Under the pieces are notes generated by a model. The model saw only the letters and a program-made list of their open reading frames with translations. It was not told where the DNA came from and did not search any database. A stretch of 64,000 nucleotides of DNA from MFD04580-c1 sp963702995 (GTDB lineage: Bacteria; Planctomycetota; Phycisphaerae; Tepidisphaerales; Tepidisphaeraceae): positions 4,154,001-4,218,000 of the forward strand of contig OY969783.1 of NCBI GenBank assembly GCA_963702995.1, in the 5' to 3' direction. Below are positions 57,239 to 64,000 of the stretch, in pieces (the stretch's first letter is position 1; each line of letters opens with the position of its first letter). Made by a program: the position numbers and the translations under genes.

Positions 57239-57745
57239 TCACGGCACGTTCAGCTTCTGCCCGACCTTCAGGCTGTTCGGCGCGATCTCCGGGTTGGCGG
57301 CCGCGATCTTTGTCCATTGTTTGCCGTCCCCGTACTGATCGCGGGCGATGCGGTAGAACGTGTCCCCCTTCTGCACGATGTACTTGGAGCCTCCCTTGGA
57401 GCCCCTGGCGATCCGGGGCTCGGCGGCGCTGGCGTCGGCGAGGCGAACATGGGCCTTGGGGGAGGCGGGCGAAGCCGGCGTCTCGGTGTAGATCGACCCG
57501 GGCGTGTAGGCGGCGGTTGTCTCAGGCCCGGCGGCCGGCGGCAGGAGCGGCGACGCGGGCGGGACATACGCCGGCGTGACGTCCAGCGCCATGGGCGCGA
57601 TGGGGCCTGAGGCGACGGGGCGGCTCCTGGGGGTGTTGGCGGCGCACCCGCCGGCGACGGCCCCGGCGACGGTGAGGGCCGCCGCAAGTCGTACGGAGAC
57701 GCCGCACAGACCGCTGATCGAGAAGGTATGCCGTTGGTTACGCAT
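57239..57745 (-). CDS. LysM-domain lipoprotein
   Basis: Protein of 168 aa from the ATG at 57745 with AAAGGAAAA about seven bases upstream. A signal segment LAAALTVAGAVAGGC ends in a lipobox Cys. A Pro/Ala/Ser-rich linker of about 70 residues follows, then one C-terminal LysM domain, KYIVQKGDTFYRIARDQYGDGKQWTKIAAANPEIAPNSLKVGQKLNVP. LysM binds peptidoglycan or other GlcNAc polymers. It is a cell-envelope anchor protein; no catalytic domain is attached. The gene is divergent from the alpha/beta hydrolase gene at 57952. Confidence 0.9.
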   Translation of the reverse strand: MRNQRHTFSISGLCGVSVRLAAALTVAGAVAGGCAANTPRSRPVASGPIAPMALDVTPAYVPPASPLLPPAAGPETTAAYTPGSIYTETPASPASPKAHVRLADASAAEPRIARGSKGGSKYIVQKGDTFYRIARDQYGDGKQWTKIAAANPEIAPNSLKVGQKLNVP

Positions 57746-57951
57746 GAGTGTTTTCCTTTGCATCCGGCCAAGCCCCGCCACACGCCGAACGCTCCGGCTC
57801 TCGTGGCAACGCTATTGTTATCGGACGTCGCGGCTTGACGACTTGAATCGGCGGACTGTCCGTGGCGCCGGCCGGTGGCGCGGGCCGGGCGTCGTCGTGC
57901 GGCGTCCCGTCCCCCGCCCAATCGGCGGCCGCAGGCTATGATCCCGGCCCG

Positions 57952-58955
57952 ATGCTCGAAACGTTCCTCAAACTGGCCCTGGTGCTCGTCGCGTGTGGGG
58001 CGCTGCTTTGGGCGGCGCTGGTGGCCCTCATGGCGGTTTCGATCGTCCGCCCGCCCCGGATGACGGACGGCAAAGCCCTCTACTTGTTGCGGCGGCTTTC
58101 GCCGGAAGACGTCGGCCTTCGGTACGAGGAGATCGAATTCATCGTTCGCGACCCCCGGACGGGCTCGCCGCTGCGACTGGCGGGCTGGTGGGTGCCGGGG
58201 CCCGACGCCTCGGGCGGCCGGTGCGTCGTCCTGGTTCATGGCTACGCCGACGCGAAGGTCGGCGTGATCGCCTGGTCGCCGATGTTCCACGCGCTCGGCT
58301 GTCATCAATTGGTCATCGATTTTCGCGGGCACGGGGAGAGCGGCGGGGCGTTCACGACGGCGGGTTATCTCGAACGGCACGACCTGTCGCAGGTGATCGA
58401 CCAGCTTCGTGCGCGGCGGCCGGCCCAGACGCGGCGCATGGCGCTTTTCGCGCGAGCCTTGGGGCGGCCGTCGCGCTGGCAACGGCCGCCCAGCAGGAAC
58501 AGGAGGCGGCCGCCCCCGGCGTCGCGGCGGTGGTGCTGGAAAGTCCGTTCGCCGATTTCCGCCATGCCACCGCCGCCCACATGCGCCGCCTCGGGCTGCC
58601 GACGGGGCGGACACTGCGGGCATCAATGCGGCTGGCCGAACGGATTACCGGCGCCGACTTCAGCGCGGTGCGGCCGGTTGACCTGCTTCGCCAGGTTCGG
58701 GCGCCGGTCATGCTCATCCTCCCTGACGACGATGTCTATCACTTTCCTGGAGACGCCGAGGCTTTGGAAGACGCGGCCCAGCGGCGGCCGCGGCCCGCGG
58801 TCGTCTGGCGGCCGCCGGCGGCCGGGCACCTGATGGCGATCGCAGAAGACCCGGAAGGGTATCAGCAACATGTGGCGGCATTCCTGGATCTCGCGTTACG
58901 CCCGCCGGTTGACGTCGAAGAAGCCGCCCGATCTGGAACTGGGCGATCGGGTTAG
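57952..58955 (+). CDS. Membrane-anchored alpha/beta hydrolase, frameshifted
   Basis: About 334 aa from the ATG at 57952 (MLETFLKLALVLVACGALLWAALVALMAV, one membrane helix). The alpha/beta fold core is VVLVHGYADAKVGV (oxyanion region), QLVIDFRGHGESGG, then a frame change near 58450 in CGCGCG, ASLGAAVALATA (nucleophile Ser), VLESPFADFRHATA, APVMLILPDDDVYHFPGDAEAL (Asp) and PAAGHLMAIAEDP (His). The catalytic triad is thus complete only across the frame change. It resembles the serine aminopeptidase/BAAT-like and FrsA-type group; the substrate is unknown. A hairpin (CCCGATC/GATCGGG, 58927-58951) overlaps the 3' end. Confidence 0.82.
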
Positions 58956-59275
58956 CCCGCCGCCGGCCCGACCTCGCGGTGAGGCACAACTCGATAGCCT
59001 GTAACACCTTCAGCCGTTTCGCGGGTTGCGTGGCGCAGCCTGGCCGCGGGTCGGCCGTTTTCGTTGGGTTCGGCGATTGGGAACGTACCCGGCTGGCGGT
59101 AAGATGCCCCGTTGGCCTGCGCGGGTGGCGGAGTCGCTCGGTGGCCGCGGCGAAGCGCGGGCGCGGCGGCGCCTTGGATGGATCGACCGACGAGTCATCG
59201 TCTGGCGGTGAAACGTCGTGGCGGCAGGGATGTGGCGGCATGGGCCGGACGGGCGGCCGGCCCAGGAGTGTTTGA
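58956..59275. other. Intergenic region upstream of the SNF2 gene
   Basis: The gap is 320 bases. It is GC-rich throughout and no gene, RNA or repeat was recognised. An AGGAG eight bases before the ATG at 59276 is the ribosome site of the SNF2 gene. Confidence 0.5.
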
Positions 59276-62200
59276 ATGTCTTTGTTGGACGAGTACTCGC
59301 ACGATTTCCTGAAAGAGGTCCGAGCCCGCGGCCGCGACGACTATCGCCGCGGCGCGGTGGAGATCATCGGCTCCACCTCCAGCTCGGTTTCGTCGCGTGT
59401 TGACAGCACTCAGCGATATCGGGTCCGAGTTGAATGGGACCCGGAAGAGGGCGCAAAATACGAATGCACCTGCCCCTATTTCGAACAGCACGGCGACCCG
59501 TGCAAGCACGCGTGGGCCACGGTCCTCAAGGCTAACGCCGCCGGCGTGCTCCCGCGCCCGCCGGGAATGGAAGAGGACGCCGACGAGCTTTCGGAAGACG
59601 AAGCGGACGCCGACGTTGATCCCGCCGCGGCCGCGGTGACGGATGAAGCATCAGGCAACGACGAAGCGGTCGCCGGCGACGAGACGCCGGACGAAGCACC
59701 GGCTGAAGCGGCCGACCCGTACGATGAAGACGATGATCTGATCACCGGCATCAGCGCCAGTGGCGAGGAAACGCCCGACCCGGAAGACGAGCCCGCGCTC
59801 GAAGGGGAGGAAGATTCGCCGTTTGGCCCGCCGCTCCGCGGGGCCGCCAACCCGGCGACGCGGCCGGCGATTTCGGCTCAAGCGCGCGCCAGCCTTGACG
59901 CGGCGCGCTCCGGCAAGCCGGTGGACCCGATGGCCTGGAAGCGGCAGCTTTCAAAGCTGACCGAGACGATGCGGGTCCGGGGGCCGGCCGCCGGCGGGCC
60001 CGGCGCCGCGTCTGGCGCGACGCAGGGGTTTGGCCCCAACCGGCGCGTGATCTACGTCATCGACAAGCCGGCGACGCTCGAGGGGAACGGGTTGACCGTC
60101 GAGCTCGCCTTCGAAACGATGAAGCGTGACGGCCGCTGGGAAAAGCCGCGGCCGCTGAAGGTGGGTCGCGACCAGGTCGCCCTGCTCCCGGACGACATCG
60201 ATCGGCAGATTGTGCAGATGCTGCTCGGCGCCCGCCGCGGCGACTACGGTTACTACGGCTATTACGACTCGGACACGCCGCGACGCTTCGAGCTGCCCGT
60301 CTCGGCCGACCTCACGACGCTGCGGCTCATGTGCCAAACCGGCCGGGCGCGGCTGCGAATCTCCAGCGGCGAAGACCATCCTCGGCCACTTTCCTGGGAC
60401 GACGGCCCAGCCTGGGATTTCTGGCTTGAAGTTCGGACCAGCCCTGGCGGCCGCTATTTCATTCTCGACGGAAGCCTCCGCCGCGCGGTCGCCTCGGCGG
60501 CCCGCCTGAACGGTCATTCCGGCGCCTCGAATGGCAACGGCGACGTCCAGAGCCCCGAAGATCCCCAGAGCCTTCCCCAGCCAAACGGAGCGTCGGATGA
60601 GCTGACGGTGGATGAGCCGGGAGATGCTGAAGGAGAGCCGGAACCCGAGGCCGACGAAGGCGGTGTCACCATCGCGTTCGAGCCGGAGGTCAACGATCGG
60701 GTGACGATGCGCGTCGCCGAGCCCGACTTGCTCGTGCGGGGCGGGCTTTGCTTCTGGGGCAATCGGGTTGCCCGCCTCGACGACCGCGGAGCCTTCGACC
60801 TGCTGGTGGCGCTGCGGGAAGGGTCGAAGATCTCGGTCCCGATCGATCAACGCGACGAGTTGATGCGGATGCTCTTCGCGTTGCCCAGGCTGCCTCGGCT
60901 CGACCTGCCGGAAGGGCTGCATGTCGTCGAATCCCATCCGACCCCCCGGCCGCGGTTGACGGTCAAGCGGCCGTCCCCGTCCAAGCACGGCGCGGCGCTC
61001 GACGAGCGGCTCGTCGGGACGGTGTCGTTCGATTACGCGGGCCAGGTGGTGTCGGGGAACGAGCCGAGGGAAGTCATCGTCCGATCGTCAGCGCCCGCGC
61101 TGGCCGCGGAGATCCTTGCGTCGCGTCAGGCCGCGGTAACCGCGCCGATGACGGCGATCAGCGCCGAGCCCCCGGCCGCCGTGGCGGCCGACAGTCTCGG
61201 CGACACCGGCGGGATCGTGGCAACGCCCGCGTTGTCGCCCCCCGAGCCGCCGACCGCCGAGCCCGCCGAAGCCGCCGACGCGGCCGACGCGGCCGATGAG
61301 GCCGCGGTGGTCAACCTCACCCAGATCGTCTATCGCGACCTGGGGCGGGAGAACGAGTGCTACGCGCGGCTGCTCCAGCTCGGGTTCCGCGAAGCGTACG
61401 ACTACGGTTCGACCCGGCCGTCGCTGCGCCTTGGGCCAAGCAAGCTGCCGCGGGTCGTCGCCGAGCTCTCGCGCGATGGGTGGTTCGTTGAGGCCGAGGG
61501 GAAGCTCTATCGGCCGCCGGGCGAGTTCAAGGTGTCGGTCACCAGCGGGATCGACTGGTTCGAGCTGCACGGCGAAGTCCAGTTCGGCGACCAGATCGCC
61601 ACGCTGCCGCAGCTTCTCTCGGCGCTTCGGCGGGGGCAGACGACGGTCCGCCTGGGGGATGGGACGTTCGGCCTGCTCCCGCAGGAATGGCTCAAAAAGT
61701 ATGCGCCCCTCGCCGGGATGGGAGAGGTCTCGCGCGGCGAGGATGACGAGGACCACCTTCGCTTCAGCGCCCGCCAGGTTGGCTTCCTGGACGCGCTGCT
61801 GGCGGGGATGCCCGAGGCCCGGTTCGACGCCGGGTTTACCCGCGCCCGGGACGAACTGGCCCGATTCAGCGGCGTCGCCGCGATCGACGCGCCGGCGACG
61901 TTTGTCGGAGAGCTTCGCGCCTATCAGCGCGACGGGCTCGGCTGGATGAGCTTCCTTCGCCGCTTCGGCTTTGGCGGCTGCCTCGCCGACGATATGGGCC
62001 TGGGCAAGACCGTCCAGGTCCTGGCCCTTCTGGAATCACGCCGACGCCTGCGCCGCGGCGTGCCGGATGATGACGCGGCCGCTCTGACGCCGGCGGCGGG
62101 TGACCCCGCGAGCGCGTTGGCGACCCCCGCCATCGAAGCCGCGTCCGCCGACACCACCATTGGCGGGGAGCAGCAGATTGGCCCGTCTCTCGTGGTCGCC

Positions 62201-63409
62201 CCCCGGTCGCTCGTGTTCAACTGGATGCAGGAAGCGGCGAAGTTCACCCCCAGACTCCGCGTTCTGGATCACACCCAGGCGGATCGGCAGCGCGGCTCCA
62301 AGCACTTCATGGACTATGACCTGGTCCTGACCACCTACGGCACGCTGCGGCGTGACGCCGGGTATTTCAAAGACATCCGCTTCGATTACGCCGTGCTGGA
62401 TGAGGCGCAGGCGATCAAGAACGCCAGCAGCGAATCGGCCAAGGCCGCGCGCCTTCTGGCGGCCGACCACCGGCTCGCGCTTTCGGGCACGCCGGTGCAG
62501 AACCACCTGGGCGAGTTGTGGAGCCTTTTTGAATTCCTCAACCCCGGGATGATGGGGACGGCGTCGGTCTTCCGCGAGGTGACCGGCGGCACGGCCGGCT
62601 CGGACGCCGGGGCGCGCGAATCGCTCTCCCGGGCGCTGCGGCCGTTCATCCTCCGCCGCACCAAGGAGCAGGTCGCCCGCGACCTGCCGGAAAAGACCGA
62701 GCAAACTCTATTCTGCGAGCTCGATACCGAGCAGCGGCGGCTCTACAACGAACTGCGCGACCACTACCGCACCAGCCTGCTCGATCGGATCGCCAAAGAG
62801 GGGATGAACAAGGCCAAGATCCAGGTGCTCGAAGCGCTGCTGCGGCTGCGCCAGGCGGCCTGCCACCCGGGCCTGATCGACAAGAAGAAGGCCTCGGAAG
62901 GAAGCGCCAAGCTCGACACGCTCCTCGAGCAGGTGGGCGAAGTCCTGGAAGAGAACCACAAGGTCCTGGTCTTCTCGCAGTTCACGACGCTGCTGGCGAT
63001 CGTCCGCTCGCGGCTGGATCAGCGGGGCGTGGTCTACGAGTACCTGGACGGCCGCACCCGCGACCGGCAGGCGCGGGTCGAGCGGTTCCAGAATGACCCG
63101 GACTGCAAGCTGTTCCTCATCAGCCTTAAGGCCGGCGGCCTGGGCTTGAACCTCACGGCGGCCGAATACGTCTTCCTGCTCGACCCGTGGTGGAACCCCG
63201 CGGTGGAGGCCCAGGCGATCGACCGCGCCCACCGCATCGGCCAGACGCGCCGCGTCTTTGCCTACCGCCTGATCGCAAAGGACACGGTGGAAGAAAAGGT
63301 CCTCCAGCTCCAGCAAACGAAGAAAGACCTCGCGGCCGCCATCATCAACGCCGACAACAGCCTGATCCGCACGCTCAAGCGGGATGACCTGGAGCTGCTG
63401 TTGTCATAG
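59276..63409 (+). CDS. SWIM zinc-finger SNF2-family DNA helicase/translocase
   Basis: Protein of 1377 aa, intact. A SWIM-type zinc finger at 64-78 (CTC then CKH: Cys64, Cys66, Cys76, His78) is followed by an acidic, Ala/Glu/Asp-rich linker (about 95-180) and a large SNF2-associated middle region (about 200-880). The SNF2 ATPase comes next: FRAYQRDGLGWMSFLRRFGFGGCLADDMGLGKTVQVL (motif I Lys911), VVAPRSLVFNW, DYDLVLTTYGTL, AVLDEAQAIKN (DEAQ box 1042-1045), ALSGTPVQN, then the C-terminal lobe VFSQFTTLLAIV, LISLKAGGLGLNLTAAEYVFLLDPWWNP and QAIDRAHRIGQTRRV. This is a Rad54/HepA-like bacterial SWI2/SNF2 protein that remodels protein-DNA complexes. It stands alone; no methylase or nuclease is near. 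Confidence 0.95.
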   Translation: MSLLDEYSHDFLKEVRARGRDDYRRGAVEIIGSTSSSVSSRVDSTQRYRVRVEWDPEEGAKYECTCPYFEQHGDPCKHAWATVLKANAAGVLPRPPGMEEDADELSEDEADADVDPAAAAVTDEASGNDEAVAGDETPDEAPAEAADPYDEDDDLITGISASGEETPDPEDEPALEGEEDSPFGPPLRGAANPATRPAISAQARASLDAARSGKPVDPMAWKRQLSKLTETMRVRGPAAGGPGAASGATQGFGPNRRVIYVIDKPATLEGNGLTVELAFETMKRDGRWEKPRPLKVGRDQVALLPDDIDRQIVQMLLGARRGDYGYYGYYDSDTPRRFELPVSADLTTLRLMCQTGRARLRISSGEDHPRPLSWDDGPAWDFWLEVRTSPGGRYFILDGSLRRAVASAARLNGHSGASNGNGDVQSPEDPQSLPQPNGASDELTVDEPGDAEGEPEPEADEGGVTIAFEPEVNDRVTMRVAEPDLLVRGGLCFWGNRVARLDDRGAFDLLVALREGSKISVPIDQRDELMRMLFALPRLPRLDLPEGLHVVESHPTPRPRLTVKRPSPSKHGAALDERLVGTVSFDYAGQVVSGNEPREVIVRSSAPALAAEILASRQAAVTAPMTAISAEPPAAVAADSLGDTGGIVATPALSPPEPPTAEPAEAADAADAADEAAVVNLTQIVYRDLGRENECYARLLQLGFREAYDYGSTRPSLRLGPSKLPRVVAELSRDGWFVEAEGKLYRPPGEFKVSVTSGIDWFELHGEVQFGDQIATLPQLLSALRRGQTTVRLGDGTFGLLPQEWLKKYAPLAGMGEVSRGEDDEDHLRFSARQVGFLDALLAGMPEARFDAGFTRARDELARFSGVAAIDAPATFVGELRAYQRDGLGWMSFLRRFGFGGCLADDMGLGKTVQVLALLESRRRLRRGVPDDDAAALTPAAGDPASALATPAIEAASADTTIGGEQQIGPSLVVAPRSLVFNWMQEAAKFTPRLRVLDHTQADRQRGSKHFMDYDLVLTTYGTLRRDAGYFKDIRFDYAVLDEAQAIKNASSESAKAARLLAADHRLALSGTPVQNHLGELWSLFEFLNPGMMGTASVFREVTGGTAGSDAGARESLSRALRPFILRRTKEQVARDLPEKTEQTLFCELDTEQRRLYNELRDHYRTSLLDRIAKEGMNKAKIQVLEALLRLRQAACHPGLIDKKKASEGSAKLDTLLEQVGEVLEENHKVLVFSQFTTLLAIVRSRLDQRGVVYEYLDGRTRDRQARVERFQNDPDCKLFLISLKAGGLGLNLTAAEYVFLLDPWWNPAVEAQAIDRAHRIGQTRRVFAYRLIAKDTVEEKVLQLQQTKKDLAAAIINADNSLIRTLKRDDLELLLS

Positions 63410-63633
63410 GTTCTGACATAGAAGCCGCCGCCGGCTGCGCCCTTATCGAACGGCGCCCCTGCGGGCCGCGCCCGTGAGGAAGCGGTTAGGCCAGGCTGGC
63501 GCGGGCATCCGTGGCAGCCCGGCCCCAGCCGGAGGGGGTCGATGATCCGCTACCGGGCGGGCGCGGCTCGCGGGGGCCGCGGAAACGACAACGAAGCGAC
63601 CCTTGTTCTCGGACGTTCACCTCAGGAGCAACC
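63410..63633. other. Intergenic region after SNF2 gene
   Basis: The gap is 224 bases. GC-rich imperfect palindromes (CGCCCCTGCGGGCCGCGCC) are present. No T-run terminator, RNA or gene was seen. CAGGAG precedes the next start by about six bases. Confidence 0.4.
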
Positions 63634-64000
63634 GTGACCGATCACGCGCCATCGGGCAACCCGCCTCCTCACAACGTGCGGCCGGGGTTCCATCCGAGTC
63701 GGCGGGCCATCCTTGAGTCGGTCGCGCTGGCGAGCATCGCGTGCGCGCTGGGCAGCGTGAACCCGCCTCGCACGAGCACCGCCAACGATTTTGGCCTGCG
63801 TCCGTTCATCTCCAAGCTGCAACGGGTACGCGACAAGATTCACTCGGCGTCGCGCACCCTGTGCCTCAGCGTCGATCAGGGCGGGCTCATCCGGCCGGGC
63901 CGAGCAAGACCAAAGCCGAAGAGTTCACCTACGGCGTCGATGTCGGGCAGCTCATGTGGTATTTCGCGACGGCGAAAGATCGGGGGCCGTACGAGGCGCT
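63634..64000 (+). CDS. Partial exported protein, frameshifted, 3' end outside window
   Basis: GTG at 63634 with CAGGAG upstream. Translation: an N-terminal region with SRRAILESVALASIACALG, which resembles a twin-arginine or Sec signal, then TANDFGLRPFISKLQRVRDKIHS, LCLSVDQGGLI. A frame change near 63895 leads to AGPSKTKAEEFTYGVDVGQLMWYFATAKDRGPYEA, which runs off the end. The GVDVGQLMWYFATA part looks like the start of an alpha/alpha-barrel or glycosidase-like protein, but too little is visible to say. Confidence 0.45.
   Translation, partial: MTDHAPSGNPPPHNVRPGFHPSRRAILESVALASIACALGSVNPPRTSTANDFGLRPFISKLQRVRDKIHSASRTLCLSVDQGGLIRPGRARPKPKSSPTASMSGSSCGISRRRKIGGRTRR

Overview
The window is GC-rich, densely coding DNA, most likely from a planctomycete, perhaps from the Phycisphaerae/Tepidisphaerales side (inference). 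The evidence is three proteins carrying LEPR-XLL-type N-terminal motifs (19061, 49943 and, weakly, 52025), large proteins with malectin, PKD and kelch domains, tandem DUF4159 domains, short intergenic palindromes, and dnaN followed directly by dciA. No rRNA, tRNA, CRISPR array, prophage or recognisable transposase was seen.

Layout. 1-4.7 kb: 3' end of a TolC-type efflux gene, a haemoglobin-like lipoprotein, a nucleotidyltransferase/HD protein and a small membrane protein with an HExxH motif. 4.8-9.1 kb: an aldehyde dehydrogenase, then a minus-strand unit of ECF sigma factor, anti-sigma-like membrane protein and PDZ protein. 9.3-18.6 kb: a glycogen/trehalose locus, with malQ divergent from glgX-treZ-treY, able to debranch glycogen and turn its chains into trehalose. 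19-23.5 kb: one very large surface protein (LEPR, Ig-like, sugar dehydrogenase-type propeller, PKD, three malectin domains, lysine-rich tail). 23.5-30.2 kb: a HAD/deaminase fusion, ilvN, dciA and dnaN, a candidate replication origin, a glycine-zipper lipoprotein, and thiS-thiG. 30.3-35.9 kb: an Rpn-type nuclease, an EmrAB-like pump with a divergent TetR regulator, and a HAD-IIA phosphatase. 36-48.2 kb: two related lipoproteins, a glycoside-hydrolase-like secreted protein, an ABC exporter and two large DUF4159 paralogues. 48.3-58.9 kb: ankyrin, kelch, SthA, response regulator, chagasin-like inhibitor, YjbQ, LysM and alpha/beta hydrolase genes. 59.3-64 kb: a SWIM/SNF2 helicase and a partial secreted protein.

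Two window-wide features need attention. First, about 17 genes, including the essential dnaN, are split by a single apparent frameshift, mostly in GC-rich runs, and one gene has an in-frame TAG. This looks like sequence consensus error more than gene decay, so split genes are annotated here as one gene each. Second, the DNA carries unexplained repeats: the octamer GCGGCCGC occurs about 70 times by eye, in all reading phases; a roughly 208-bp palindromic element occurs four times; several families of short double hairpins sit between genes; and a 16-bp unit is repeated ten times at the end of a response-regulator gene.
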